In this document: one piece after another, positions 1-9,557 of the stretch
Layout: each line of letters opens with the position of its first letter
How positions within the stretch are numbered: the stretch's first letter is position 1
NCBI GenBank assembly: GCA_009733745.1
Contig: WNWL01000003.1
Coordinates: forward strand, 372,001-436,000
Direction of reading: 5' to 3'
From: Oceanobacillus sp. HTM 045
Lineage (GTDB): Bacteria > Pseudomonadota > Alphaproteobacteria > Rhodobacterales > Rhodobacteraceae
Length of the DNA stretch: 64,000 nucleotides
Notes under the pieces: model-generated
Databases searched by the model: none
Told to the model about the DNA's origin: nothing
Seen by the model: the letters and a program-made list of their open reading frames with translations, nothing else
Position numbers and translations under genes: made by a program

Positions 1-105
1 GAGCGCGGGCTCGGGCGGGGGAATGTGACAGCCGTCGGCGCGGCCGACGATGACGTGGCGGAGCGGGTCCCACTCGTTCCAGGACGATACTTTCGTTGCG
101 GTCAT
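1..105 (-). CDS. Amidinotransferase, N-terminal fragment (runs off the left edge)
   Basis: Thirty-five codons are visible, starting at an ATG (complement of 103-105) preceded by a purine-rich GAGGGAGG ribosome binding site. The protein begins MTATKVSSWNEWDPLRHVIV, followed by GRADGCHIPPPEPAL. The string W-N-E-W-D-P-L-R-x-V-I-V-G is the N-terminal signature of the glycine/inosamine amidinotransferase family, which moves the amidino group of arginine to an amine acceptor. The catalytic Cys-His-Asp region lies outside the window, so the acceptor cannot be judged. The gene is transcribed leftward, and its upstream region carries several GTGACAT sites. The alternative is another pentein-fold enzyme such as an arginine deiminase relative, which I consider less likely. 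Confidence 0.75.
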   Translation of the reverse strand, partial: MTATKVSSWNEWDPLRHVIVGRADGCHIPPPEPAL

Positions 106-319
106 GCGGCGCCTCCCTCGCGCCATGTCACCCCACCGGCCCCGCGAGACAAGGATTTTGTGACCGGGTGACATCGCCCCCGGCGGGAGGTGACATTCCG
201 GTGCCGCGGAAGGTGACATCCAGAGTGTCGCCCGCTTCCCGAAAGGAACCGCATTTCACCGCCAGGGGTGAAATGGCCCGATTCCCAGCAGGTGCAGGGG
301 AGACGCCGGACGGCCCCCT
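106..319 (-). promoter_or_regulatory. Upstream region of the amidinotransferase gene with repeated GTGACAT sites
   Basis: This 214-base gap between the pyruvate kinase stop and the amidinotransferase start holds GTGACAT at 168-174, 190-196 and 213-219 (22-23 bp apart, two helical turns) and the inverted form ATGTCAC at 125-131. A perfect 9-bp inverted repeat (CATTTCACC, loop GCCAGG, GGTGAAATG) sits at 252-275. That repeat lies just downstream of pyk and could be part of its terminator, but no good T tract follows it. The phased direct repeats look like an operator for a cooperatively binding regulator; the regulator is unknown. Confidence 0.5.
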
Positions 320-1774
320 CTACTCCGTCCAGCCCTCGTAGATCATGCGCTCCTCGACCGGGGCGACGCGGAGGATGTTGGTGGAGCCGGGGACGTTGAA
401 CGGCACGCCGGCGGTGACGACGATGCGGTGACCCTTGTTCTCCTCGGCGAGGCCCATCTCCTTCACCGCGCGGGCGGCGTTGACGACGGCGAGCTTGAAG
501 CGGTCGACCGGCGGGCTGATGGTGCAGTGCAGGCCCCAGACGAGGGTGAGGCGCCGGGCCGTCTCGGGGACCGGGGTCAGCGCCACGACGGGCACCTTCG
601 GCCGCTCGCGCGCGGCGCGGATGGCGGTGGTGCCGGAATGGCTGAAGCAGCAGATCGCGCGGACGTTGATCGTCTCGGCGACCTCGCGGGCGGCGGCGGT
701 GATGGCGTCGGCGACGGTGTCGCGGGCCGGGCCGCGGCTGGCCTCGATGATCTGGCGGAAGCGGGGGTCGTTGTCGACCTCGCGGGCGACCGAATCCATC
801 ATCGCGACCGCCTCGACCGGGTACTGGCCGGCGGCGCTCTCGGCGGAGAGCATCACCGCGTCGCTGCCCTCGTAGATGGCGTGTGCGACGTCAGACACCT
901 CGGCCCGCGTCGGCACCGGCGAGTTGACCATCGATTCGAGCATCTGGGTTGCGACGATGACCGGCTTGCCGGCGGCGCGGCACTTGCGGACCATCATCTT
1001 CTGCAGCGGCGGCACCTCGTAGATCGGCAGCTCGACACCGAGATCGCCGCGGGCGACCATGATGCCGTCGACCTCCTCGAGGATCTCGTCGAAGCGGCGC
1101 ACGGCGGCGGGCTTCTCGACCTTGACCATCACCGCGACCTTGTGGTCGCCGATCAACTCGCGCGCCTCCTGCACGTCCTCCGGGCGCTGCACGAAGGAGA
1201 GCGCCAGCCAGTCGACGCCGAGGCCGAGCACGAAGTCGAGGTCGCGCCGGTCCTTCTCGGTCAGCGCGGCGAGCGGCAGCACCACGTCGGGCACGTTGAC
1301 GCCCTTGTTGTTGGAGATGCGCCCGCCGACGACCACCTCGCAGTCGGCGCTCTCGGCGTCGCAGCGCTCCACCTTGAGGCGGATGGTGCCGTCGTTCACG
1401 AGAAGCTGCGCGCCGGGCTCCAGCGCGGCGAAGATCTCGGGATGCGGAAGCTGGACCCGCTCGGCGGTACCGGGGCCGCCGTCGAGGTCGAAGCGGAACT
1501 TCTGGCCCGGCTCCAACTCGTGCCCGCCGTCGGCGAAGCTGCCGACGCGGAGCTTGGGCCCCTGCAGGTCGGCGAGGATGCCGATCGGGTTGCCGGTCTC
1601 GTGCTCGATCTCGCGGATGATCCGGTGCCGATCGGCGATGTCCTCGTGCGTGCCGTGCGACATGTTCAGGCGGAACACGTCCGCACCGGCCTCGTGAAGT
1701 GCCCTGATGCGCTCCCTCGTGGACGAGGAGGGCCCCAAGGTCGCGACGATCTTGACGTTTCGCTGACGTCCCAT
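320..1774 (-). CDS. pyk: Pyruvate kinase
   Basis: The product converts phosphoenolpyruvate and ADP to pyruvate and ATP at the last step of glycolysis in the cytoplasm. It is 484 residues, a normal bacterial length. The N-terminus carries the TKIVATLGPSS-type motif (here VKIVATLGPSSS), then FRLNMSHG, DLQGPKLRVG, the active-site segment MVKVEKPAAV with the conserved Lys-Glu, MVARGDLGVELP, and VIVATQMLESM. The C-terminal regulatory domain has CFSHSGTTA. It stands alone on the minus strand; the gene upstream on the other strand begins about 120 bases away. Identification is secure. Confidence 0.97.
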   Translation of the reverse strand: MGRQRNVKIVATLGPSSSTRERIRALHEAGADVFRLNMSHGTHEDIADRHRIIREIEHETGNPIGILADLQGPKLRVGSFADGGHELEPGQKFRFDLDGGPGTAERVQLPHPEIFAALEPGAQLLVNDGTIRLKVERCDAESADCEVVVGGRISNNKGVNVPDVVLPLAALTEKDRRDLDFVLGLGVDWLALSFVQRPEDVQEARELIGDHKVAVMVKVEKPAAVRRFDEILEEVDGIMVARGDLGVELPIYEVPPLQKMMVRKCRAAGKPVIVATQMLESMVNSPVPTRAEVSDVAHAIYEGSDAVMLSAESAAGQYPVEAVAMMDSVAREVDNDPRFRQIIEASRGPARDTVADAITAAAREVAETINVRAICCFSHSGTTAIRAARERPKVPVVALTPVPETARRLTLVWGLHCTISPPVDRFKLAVVNAARAVKEMGLAEENKGHRIVVTAGVPFNVPGSTNILRVAPVEERMIYEGWTE

Positions 1775-1895
1775 GACTTCCCCAATCCGACATGGTTGCG
1801 CGTAGGTTGTGCGGAGTGTCTAGGACCGGTCCCCTCAAATCAAGGCCGGCGCCCGCCCGCTTGTGCCGCACTGCGGTAGCGGATAGAGGTGACGC

Positions 1896-2699
1896 ATGCC
1901 AGACACGATTTCCGACCGGGCCGGGAATTTTTCCCCGGTCGAGACCATCGCCGCCGCGCGCCCGCGCGGGATCATCCTCGTCTGCGACCACGCGCGCAAC
2001 GCCGTGCCGCCGGGCACGGAGCCGCTCGGCCTCCCGGAGAGCGAGATGCGTCGCCACATCGCCTGGGACCCTGGCGCGCGCGACGTGACGCTGGGTCTCG
2101 CCCGGCGGATGGGCGCGGGGGCGGTGATGTCCACCTTCTCGCGGCTGGTGATCGACCCCAACCGCGGCGAGGACGACCCGACGCTGGTGATGCGGCTCTA
2201 CGACGGCACCATCGTGCCGGGCAACGCGCATATCACCGAAGCGGAGATCAATCGCCGGCTCGATGCCTACCACCGGCCCTATCACGGCGCGCTGGAGGCG
2301 GCGATCAACGTCGAGATCGCGGCGGGGCGGACCCCGGCTCTGGTCTCGATCCACTCCTTCACGCCGCGGCTGAAGGGCGGCGGGGTGCGGCCCTGGCATG
2401 TCGGCGTGCTCTGGGACGAGGACGGGCGCATCGCCGTGCCGCTGATCGAGCGGCTGTCGCGCGAGCCGGACATCGTGGTGGGCGACAACGAGCCCTATTC
2501 GGGCGAGCTGAAGGGCGACTGCATGTACCGCCACGGCACGCGGCGCGGCATTGCCCATGTGCTGATCGAGGTCCGGCAGGACCTGATCTCCGAGACCCGC
2601 AGCGCGGAAGACTGGGCGGAACGGCTCGCGCCGGTCCTTGAAGAGGTGCTGTCGGAGGCCGATCTCGGGAGCATCGACAGACTGGAGCGAACCGCATGA
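1896..2699 (+). CDS. N-formylglutamate amidohydrolase
   Basis: A 267-residue FGase family protein, expected to hydrolyse N-formyl-L-glutamate to formate and glutamate or a related N-formyl amino acid. Visible family features are ILVCDHARNAVP near residue 30, HIAWDPGARDVT near 55, SRLVIDPNRGEDDPTL near 90 and SIHSFTP near 155. The ATG at 1896 has an upstream AGAGGTG and gives the usual N-terminus. It overlaps the following DUF1244 gene by 4 bp (ATGA), so the two are translationally coupled. No other histidine-degradation genes are in the window, so the physiological substrate may not be histidine-derived. Confidence 0.88.
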   Translation: MPDTISDRAGNFSPVETIAAARPRGIILVCDHARNAVPPGTEPLGLPESEMRRHIAWDPGARDVTLGLARRMGAGAVMSTFSRLVIDPNRGEDDPTLVMRLYDGTIVPGNAHITEAEINRRLDAYHRPYHGALEAAINVEIAAGRTPALVSIHSFTPRLKGGGVRPWHVGVLWDEDGRIAVPLIERLSREPDIVVGDNEPYSGELKGDCMYRHGTRRGIAHVLIEVRQDLISETRSAEDWAERLAPVLEEVLSEADLGSIDRLERTA

Positions 2700-2983
2700 C
2701 CGAGACAGAGCTTCAGGCGGCCGTGTTCCGCCGCCTCCGCGACCACCTGCGCGACCGGACCGACGTGCAGAACATCGACATGATGAACCTCGCCGGTTTC
2801 TGCCGGAACTGCCTCAGCCGCTGGTACCAGGAGGCCGCGGCGGAGGCGGGCGAGGAGATTTCCAAGGACGCCGCGCGCGAGATCGTCTACGGGATGCCCT
2901 ACGACGAGTGGCGCGCGAAATACCAGACCGAGGCGACGGCGGAGCAGAAGGCCGCCTTCGCGGAGGCGTCGAAAGACCACTGA
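2696..2983 (+). CDS. DUF1244 family protein
   Basis: A 95-residue soluble protein of the DUF1244 family, common in alpha- and gammaproteobacteria and of unknown biochemical function. The family hallmark NLAGFCRNCLSRWY lies near residues 31-44 with two conserved cysteines, followed by EIVYGMPYDEWRAKYQ. It starts inside the stop codon of the N-formylglutamate amidohydrolase gene, a pairing recurrent in alphaproteobacteria, so a joint role is plausible but only inferred. The gene converges on ohrR 24 bases downstream. Confidence 0.85.
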   Translation: MTETELQAAVFRRLRDHLRDRTDVQNIDMMNLAGFCRNCLSRWYQEAAAEAGEEISKDAAREIVYGMPYDEWRAKYQTEATAEQKAAFAEASKDH

Positions 2984-3007
2984 GAAATTGCTGGTAGCCG
3001 CCGGCGC

Positions 3008-3460
3008 TCAGGCGTCCCGGCGGCCCAGCAGCGACTTGCGCAGGGTGGCGAGCGCCCGGTGCAGGGTGCGGAAATCCACCTCCGAAAGCCCGGTCGCCTC
3101 GGCGATGCAGTTCGGCACATGCGCCACCTGCCCGCGCAGCGCCTCGCCTTCGGGGGTGAGCGCGACGAGCACGCGCCGTTCGTCCTCCGGGTCGCGGGAG
3201 CGGGTGACGAGGCCATTCTTCTCCAGCCGCTTCACCAGCGGGGTCAGCGTGTTGGATTCGAGCCCGAGCCGCTGGCCGATCTGGCCCACGGTCTGCCCGC
3301 CGCCGCTCCAGAGCGCCACCAGCACGAGATATTGCGGGTAGGTCAGCCCGAGCGGGTCGAGCAGCGACTTGTAGACCTGGTTGAAGGCGTGGTGCACCGA
3401 GTAGACGTCGAAGCAGAGCAGGTCGTCGATGTCGATCGTCGGTTTCCGGTCGTTCGGCAT
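3008..3460 (-). CDS. ohrR: MarR-family organic peroxide sensor/repressor (OhrR)
   Basis: A 150-residue winged-helix MarR protein beginning MPNDRKPTIDIDDLLCFDVY. The cysteine in LLCFDVYSVHHAFNQVY matches the N-terminal peroxide-sensing Cys of OhrR proteins, and the wing region SRDPEDERRVLVALTPEG is typical. It should repress the divergent ohr gene until organic hydroperoxide oxidises this Cys. The ATG at 3460 is chosen over one 12 codons upstream because it puts the sensing Cys at the usual place. The divergent arrangement with ohr and shared GCACGATTTA boxes between them support the call. Confidence 0.92.
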   Translation of the reverse strand: MPNDRKPTIDIDDLLCFDVYSVHHAFNQVYKSLLDPLGLTYPQYLVLVALWSGGGQTVGQIGQRLGLESNTLTPLVKRLEKNGLVTRSRDPEDERRVLVALTPEGEALRGQVAHVPNCIAEATGLSEVDFRTLHRALATLRKSLLGRRDA

Positions 3461-3652
3461 GGCGCCTCCTTTCGCCTTCCGAGTTAGGGCGCGCACGATT
3501 TAATCGCAATGATGCGCGGTGTCGCAGGCCCGTGAACGGCCCCCGCGCGGGTGGACGGCAGCAGGATTTCTTTTCGCCGCGCCCTTGCCGCGGATCGGGT
3601 CTGCATTATTTATCGTGCACGATTTATTCATCCGCGATGAAAGGACGACCCG
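3461..3652. promoter_or_regulatory. Divergent ohrR/ohr promoter region with two candidate operators
   Basis: The word GCACGATTTA occurs twice, at 3493-3502 (extending to GCACGATTTAATCGC) close to the ohrR start and at 3617-3626 just ahead of ohr. The second copy overlaps a perfect 12-bp palindrome ATCGTGCACGAT at 3612-3623, and the first contains CGATTTAATCG. AT-rich inverted repeats of this kind are usual OhrR targets. Each copy sits near one of the two divergent genes, which would let one repressor control both. The binding is inferred from context. Confidence 0.6.
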
Positions 3653-4081
3653 ATGCCCGCGAGCAATGTTCTCTACTCGGTCAGCGCCACCGCAACCGGC
3701 GGCCGCGACGGCACCTCGGCGACCCATGACGGGGCGCTCGACGTGAAGATGGTGACCCCGAAGGAGCTTGGCGGCAAGGGCGGCGAGGGGGTGAACCCCG
3801 AGCAGCTCTTCGCCACCGGCTATGCCGCCTGTTTCCTCGGTGCGTTGAAGTTCTACGCCGGCAAGAAGGGTGTGAAGGTGCCCGAGGACGCCAAGGTGAC
3901 GACGACGGTCGGCATCGGCCCGCGCGAGGATCTCGGCTTCGGGCTCGACGTGAAGATCGCGGTCTCGCTGCCGGGCGTGGACGAGGCGGTCGCGCGCGAT
4001 CTGATCGACGGCGCGCACCAGGTCTGCCCCTATTCCGACGCGACCCGGAACTCGCTGAGCATCACGCCGACGCTGGCCTGA
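3653..4081 (+). CDS. ohr: Organic hydroperoxide resistance protein (Ohr)
   Basis: A 142-residue OsmC/Ohr-fold thiol peroxidase that reduces organic hydroperoxides in the cytoplasm. The two reactive cysteines are visible in the context YAACFLGAL (near residue 60) and QVCPYSDATRNS (near residue 125), with the early SVSATATGGRDG segment. It is divergent from ohrR, and a GGACGACC stretch precedes the ATG. Length and motifs are those of a full-length Ohr rather than OsmC. Confidence 0.95.
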   Translation: MPASNVLYSVSATATGGRDGTSATHDGALDVKMVTPKELGGKGGEGVNPEQLFATGYAACFLGALKFYAGKKGVKVPEDAKVTTTVGIGPREDLGFGLDVKIAVSLPGVDEAVARDLIDGAHQVCPYSDATRNSLSITPTLA

Positions 4082-4154
4082 GCCGCGATCTCCGATTGCG
4101 GGACGGGCGGGCGCTCCCTAGTGTGCCCGCCTGATTCCAAAACCGGAGACCCTG

Positions 4155-4436
4155 ATGGCCGAGACTGCATTCGACTCCGCTCCCGAGAACGCCCCTTCCG
4201 CCGTCGCCGCCGGCCAGCTCCGCGCCATCGTCGAGCGCATCGAGCGGCTGGAGGAGGAGAAGAAGGAGGTCGCCGAGCAGATCAAGGAGGTCTACGCCGA
4301 GGCCAAGGCCAACGGCTTCGACACCAAGACGCTGCGCAAGGTGGTCTCGCTCCGCAAGAAATCGGCCGACGAGCGTTCCGAGGAAGAGGCGATGCTGGAA
4401 CTCTACCTCGCCGCCCTGGGCATGCTGCCGGGCTGA
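4155..4436 (+). CDS. gapR: GapR-family DUF2312 nucleoid-associated protein
   Basis: A 93-residue basic, helical protein. After a short disordered N-terminus comes [20 protein letters not shown], then [19 protein letters not shown], which together define the DUF2312/GapR family. In Caulobacter, GapR clamps overtwisted DNA ahead of replication and transcription; the same role is assumed here from family membership. A GGAGA motif precedes the ATG. The next gene starts 3 bases after its stop, so the two may be cotranscribed, although their functions have no obvious link. Confidence 0.88.
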   Translation: MAETAFDSAPENAPSAVAAGQLRAIVERIERLEEEKKEVAEQIKEVYAEAKANGFDTKTLRKVVSLRKKSADERSEEEAMLELYLAALGMLPG

Positions 4437-4439
4437 CCG

Positions 4440-5456
4440 GTGGGCGGGCGGCTGCGGATCGCCTGCTGGAACGTGTGCTGGTTCGCGCGGCTGTTCGGGC
4501 CGCACGACCGGCTGCTGGCCGACATGGAATGGTCCGGCCTCTACGACGTGACGCGCGCGCGGCAAGCCGAGGCGATCGGCGAGGTTCTGCGCGCGGTCGA
4601 CGCCGACATCTTCGCCATCATCGAGGCGCCGAATACCGGGCGGCGGCAGTCGACCACCGCGGCGCTGGAATCCTTCGCGGCGATGCTTGGCCTGCGCCAG
4701 AGCCGGGCGGTGATGGGCTTTCCCTCCGGTACCGAGCAGGAGATCGCGCTCCTCTACGACCCGCGCCGGATCGCGGCGCATCACGACCCGATGGGCGAGC
4801 CCTGGGTCGAGGGCGAACTGCCCGAGGGCGTGCTCGACGAGCCGCCGCGGTTCGACAGCTTCTACCCGATGGACCTCGACGGCGACGGGCGGGTGGACCT
4901 GCACGCCTTCTCAAAGCCGCCGATGGAGGCCGCGGTGCACGACCTCGCCACCGGGCGGCGGTTCCGGATGATCGCGGTGCACGCCAAGTCGAAGGCGCCG
5001 CACGGGGCCGACAACCCGGTGGACGCGATGCGGATCTCGCTCCGCAACCGCCGCAAGCAGCTGGCGCAATGCGCCTGGATCCGCGGGCGGATCGAGAGCC
5101 ACATGAGCCGCGGCGACGACGTGATCGCGCTGGGCGACTTCAACGACGGGCCCGGGCTCGACCGCTACGAGAAGGTGTTCGGGCGGTCTGGGGTGGAGAT
5201 CGTGCTGGGCGACCCGTCGCGGCCGGAGACGCTGCTGGCCAGCGCCGGGCCGGAGGCGGGATCGGCGACGGCGCTGTTCCGCAACGCGCACGGGCCGGTG
5301 GACGCGCTGATCGACTTCGTGCTGCTGACCCCGGGCCTTGCGCTGGAGACCGCGCCGGAATGGCGGATCTGGCACCCGGACCGGGAGGCGGGGCTGCGGC
5401 AGGCGCTGCTCGATGCCTCCGACCACTTCCCGGTGTCGGTGGACCTCAGCGCCTGA
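4440..5456 (+). CDS. Endonuclease/exonuclease/phosphatase (EEP) family hydrolase
   Basis: A 338-residue EEP-fold protein with the metal-site landmarks in order: IACWNVCWF near residue 7, a catalytic-type Glu in IFAIIEAPN near 60, VIALGDFNDGPG near 230, and ASDHFPVSV at the C-terminus. The family includes DNases, phosphodiesterases and sphingomyelinases; nothing here identifies the substrate. There is no signal peptide, so it is probably cytoplasmic. The start is GTG at 4440, 3 bases after the gapR stop. It overlaps the convergent DUF1444-like gene by 11 bp at the 3' end. Confidence 0.82.
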   Translation: MGGRLRIACWNVCWFARLFGPHDRLLADMEWSGLYDVTRARQAEAIGEVLRAVDADIFAIIEAPNTGRRQSTTAALESFAAMLGLRQSRAVMGFPSGTEQEIALLYDPRRIAAHHDPMGEPWVEGELPEGVLDEPPRFDSFYPMDLDGDGRVDLHAFSKPPMEAAVHDLATGRRFRMIAVHAKSKAPHGADNPVDAMRISLRNRRKQLAQCAWIRGRIESHMSRGDDVIALGDFNDGPGLDRYEKVFGRSGVEIVLGDPSRPETLLASAGPEAGSATALFRNAHGPVDALIDFVLLTPGLALETAPEWRIWHPDREAGLRQALLDASDHFPVSVDLSA

Positions 5457-6291
5457 AGACCTCCCAGCGGTCCTCGGTCCAGACGAAGAGCAGCGGGCTG
5501 ATCGGGCCGGGCTCGCTGGCCTGCGCGGCATCGGCATAGAAGGCCAGCTCGTCCAGCGCCGCCGGGTCGTGCTCGGAGGCGAAGAACACCTGCCCGCGGG
5601 CCGGGGTGATCATCACCGGGCGGCCCTCGACCATGCCGTCGATCCGGTCCCATAGTTCCGGCAGGAGGATGGCGGCGTTCTCGTAATACTGGTCGAGGAC
5701 GAGCCAGCCGATGCCGTCCTCCATCTGGACCGAGATGCCGCGCGCGTGATCGCGCAGGTTGTCGAGGGCGAGAACGCGGGCCTGGCCGGGGGTGAGGTTG
5801 AGGTCGGCGAAGTCCCCGGCGAGGAGCGGCTGGGCCTTGTCCGGGAAGTCCATCACGAGGACGAGATTGAGGTCGGCGGTCATCTCCCAAGCCAGCAACG
5901 CCTCGCCGCCGGCTTTCATGCGGATGTGGTCGACATACTCGTCCGAGTAGATCGACGGGCGGAGCCTCGCGTGGCCCGCCGCGTCCGCCGGGATTGCCGT
6001 GTCGTCGAGCAAGGTGGCGACGAACCGTTCCAGCGCGGCGCGGCGGCCGGACGGCGGGGTGCGGTTCAGGTCGCGATAGATGTTGCCGAGGTAGAGCTCG
6101 CCTGAGTCCATGCCGGGGCCGGTTACTTCCAGCGTTTCTGCATCGAGCACCATCGCCTCGAAACCCCGCGCCTCGATGGCGCGGACGGCTGCGGCGCGGA
6201 CCTCGTCGAGGCTGAGCGGGTCGTCGAACTCGGCACGCGCGGCGAGGGGCGCGGCGAGAATGGCGAGCAGAATCAGCAGGTTGCGCAGCAT
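5446..6291 (-). CDS. Secreted DUF1444-like protein
   Basis: A 281-residue protein with an N-terminal signal peptide (MLRNLLILLAILAAPLAARA, then EFDDP). The body resembles DUF1444 (YtpQ-like) proteins in the order of a DLNLVLVMDFPDK segment, an ALDNLRDHARG helix and a late VMITPARGQVFFA strand, but this match is from pattern only. The ATG at 6291 gives the clean signal peptide. It lies downstream of the sigma-54-type response regulator on the same strand with a 60-base gap. Its function is unknown. Confidence 0.65.
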   Translation of the reverse strand: MLRNLLILLAILAAPLAARAEFDDPLSLDEVRAAAVRAIEARGFEAMVLDAETLEVTGPGMDSGELYLGNIYRDLNRTPPSGRRAALERFVATLLDDTAIPADAAGHARLRPSIYSDEYVDHIRMKAGGEALLAWEMTADLNLVLVMDFPDKAQPLLAGDFADLNLTPGQARVLALDNLRDHARGISVQMEDGIGWLVLDQYYENAAILLPELWDRIDGMVEGRPVMITPARGQVFFASEHDPAALDELAFYADAAQASEPGPISPLLFVWTEDRWEVFRR

Positions 6292-6354
6292 GGTCCGTCC
6301 TCCCCGCCGGGAGGGTAGCAGGATGGCACCCGGGCGCAATCAGTTCCGGTGCGG

Positions 6355-7827
<1,473 letters not shown>

Positions 7828-8100
7828 TCTCTCTCGATTGCGGGAGCATCGGACCCGGATATCGTTGATATTCCGTGACCGTTACTGGATTTCCCTGCCT
7901 GCCTGCGGCAGCCTGCCGCGGGCAGGTGTTGTTTATCTGTGACGGCGCGGATAAAGTCTCCCGGCGCCTCGGCGCATCGCACGGGAACAGATTGTGCTTT
8001 GGGGACGTTCGTGCGACATGGGGATCGTAATCCGGCTTCCGGGCCGGTCCTAATGAAGGGCGCGTGCGAGAGCGCGACCCAACAGTAACGGAGAAGAGGG
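7828..8100 (+). promoter_or_regulatory. Divergent upstream region with a 14-bp-arm inverted repeat
   Basis: This 273-base gap separates the response-regulator gene from the OmpA-like lipoprotein gene. It contains an imperfect inverted repeat at 7898-7911 and 7913-7926 (CCTGCCTGCGGCAG against CTGCCGCGGGCAGG, one mismatch, one-base centre). An AGAAGAGGG purine stretch just before 8101 serves as ribosome binding site. I do not see a sigma-54 promoter that I would defend. Confidence 0.35.
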
Positions 8101-8931
8101 ATGAAGACAGTTTCCCGTTTGATGCTGGGTGGCGCGGCTCTTGCCATGGCCGGCTGCTCGCACCTGCCGGGTTCCTCGCTGGGCGGCACTTTCACCGCCG
8201 AGCGTTACCTGAAGGCCGATCACGGCGGCTCGGGCACCTTCGAGGGTGCGCTGGCCAAGGAATACACCGAGCTCGGCCGCCGCGCCGCGTTCACCAACGT
8301 GCGCTGGCGCAACGCGACCGCGTACATCGCGAAGGCCGAGCAGGCCGAATCGGGCGTGGCCCCGGCGCCGTGGGCGCCTGACCAGCTCGGTGTCGGCGGC
8401 GAGGCGGCCTCGATGTACCAGGAGGTCGTCAACACCATCAACACGCACAAGGCCGTGCGCCCCGATGCCTGCGCCCGCGCCCAGGCGATGTGGGACCAGT
8501 ACCTCGAGGCGCTCTACGGCCAGCCGGCCATCTGCCTTGACGTCGACGAGACGAAGGCCCTGCTGGACGAGGCGCTCGCTGCCTGCGCCGGCGGCGGCCC
8601 GGCCAACTGGATCGTCTACTTCGGCTTCGACCGCACCGATCTGACCGCCGAGGCGAACGCGACCCTCGACCAGGTCGTCTCCGCGATCTCCGGCATGTCC
8701 GGCCCGCAGCTGTCGATCGTCGGCCACGCCGACCGCGTCGGCTCCGTCGCCTACAACCAGGGCCTCTCGGAGCGTCGCGCGACCCGCGTTGCTCGCGCCC
8801 TGGCCGACCGCGGCGTCCCGCCGGGCTCGATGACCCTGGCCGGCCGTTCGGAGAACGACCCGGCGGTGCCGACTGCCGACGGTGTGCGCGAGGCTCGCAA
8901 CCGCCGCGTCGAGATCACCGTCTCGCAGTAA
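8101..8931 (+). CDS. OmpA-like peptidoglycan-associated lipoprotein
   Basis: A 276-residue lipoprotein with a signal ending in the lipobox LAMAGC (lipidated Cys near residue 18). After a linker region with CARAQ and ICLDV cysteines comes a C-terminal OmpA domain: FGFDRTDLTAEANATLD, then IVGHADRVGSVAYNQGLSE, and RNRRVEITV. The Asp and Arg of this domain normally bind diaminopimelate in peptidoglycan, so the protein should tether the outer membrane to the wall. It is a single-gene unit ending in a strong terminator. Codon usage is strongly biased to C-ending codons, suggesting high expression. Confidence 0.9.
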   Translation: MKTVSRLMLGGAALAMAGCSHLPGSSLGGTFTAERYLKADHGGSGTFEGALAKEYTELGRRAAFTNVRWRNATAYIAKAEQAESGVAPAPWAPDQLGVGGEAASMYQEVVNTINTHKAVRPDACARAQAMWDQYLEALYGQPAICLDVDETKALLDEALAACAGGGPANWIVYFGFDRTDLTAEANATLDQVVSAISGMSGPQLSIVGHADRVGSVAYNQGLSERRATRVARALADRGVPPGSMTLAGRSENDPAVPTADGVREARNRRVEITVSQ

Positions 8932-8955
8932 TCTGCGCATCATCCTCTGATCCAG

Positions 8956-8990
8956 CCGCCTCGCACCCCGGTGCGGGGCGGTTTCCTTTT
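8956..8990 (+). terminator. Rho-independent terminator of the OmpA-like lipoprotein gene
   Basis: A 12-bp stem (CCGCCTCGCACC with GGTGCGGGGCGG, one G-T pair) with a two-base loop is followed by TTTCCTTTT. It lies 25 bases after the stop codon. This is a textbook intrinsic terminator. Confidence 0.88.
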
Positions 8991-9058
8991 GGGCGATCGG
9001 TTTTGTGAGGCCCGGCGCGATCCGCTATACTGGGCGCGTTCATCCCGGGAGAGACCCG

Positions 9059-9463
9059 ATGCGCGCCGCCCCCCGAATTATCGCCCCCCGTGTCGCCGCC
9101 CTGTTCACCGCCTTGACCCTGTGCCTCGCCGCCCCTGTCGCGGCGCAGGACACGCAGGAGGGATTCCGGTTCGAGTTCGAGCTGCCGGAGGACCTGGGCG
9201 AGCTGGAAGGGATGATGGACGACATGATGGACGAGCTGGGCCCGATGATGGACGAACTCGGCCCCATGCTGGAGGAGCTTGGCCCGGTGCTGGAGGATGC
9301 GCTCGGCGCGCTCGAGGGCCTGGACGCCTACGAGGCGCCGGAGGTCCTGCCCAACGGCGACATCATCATCCGCCGCAAGCGGCCGAAGGACGGGCACGGC
9401 GGCATCCTGCCGCCGCCGGACGAGGTGATCCGCGGCGCGGAGGACGATTCCATCTGGCTCTGA
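9059..9463 (+). CDS. Small acidic exported protein with heptad repeats
   Basis: A 134-residue protein with a signal peptide ending AAPVAAQ near residue 30. The mature part is very acidic and contains four consecutive seven-residue units of the form M-M-D-E-L-G-P (near residues 55-82), which would form a short amphipathic, methionine-rich helix set. The C-terminal part has NGDIIIRRKRPKDGHGG. The ATG at 9059 is used because it begins the signal peptide. I do not recognise a function; a periplasmic location is inferred from the signal sequence. Confidence 0.7.
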   Translation: MRAAPRIIAPRVAALFTALTLCLAAPVAAQDTQEGFRFEFELPEDLGELEGMMDDMMDELGPMMDELGPMLEELGPVLEDALGALEGLDAYEAPEVLPNGDIIIRRKRPKDGHGGILPPPDEVIRGAEDDSIWL

Positions 9464-9557
9464 GCGCCACGCGGGCCAGATCGGGGGTTTCCCCGCCCGC
9501 CGGTTCGGCCTATCTGGGGTGGAAGCGACGATTTCCACAGGCTTCCCAGAGGTTTCC

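Noticed and set aside
252-275. The 9-bp inverted repeat as a definite pyk terminator
   Set aside because: It is 45 bases beyond the pyk stop, but no T run follows on the minus strand, and a similar repeat occurs upstream of the TPP-enzyme operon, where no terminator is needed; a regulatory role is as likely.
106-319. GTGACAT repeats as CRP or FNR sites
   Set aside because: CRP needs TGTGA-N6-TCACA and FNR needs TTGAT-N4-ATCAA; here the half-sites read TGTCAC...GTGACA, the opposite arrangement.
428-1879. A 483-codon plus-strand frame opposite pyruvate kinase
   Set aside because: Antisense shadow; the His/Asp/Leu-rich composition is what the reverse complement of GC-rich coding DNA gives.
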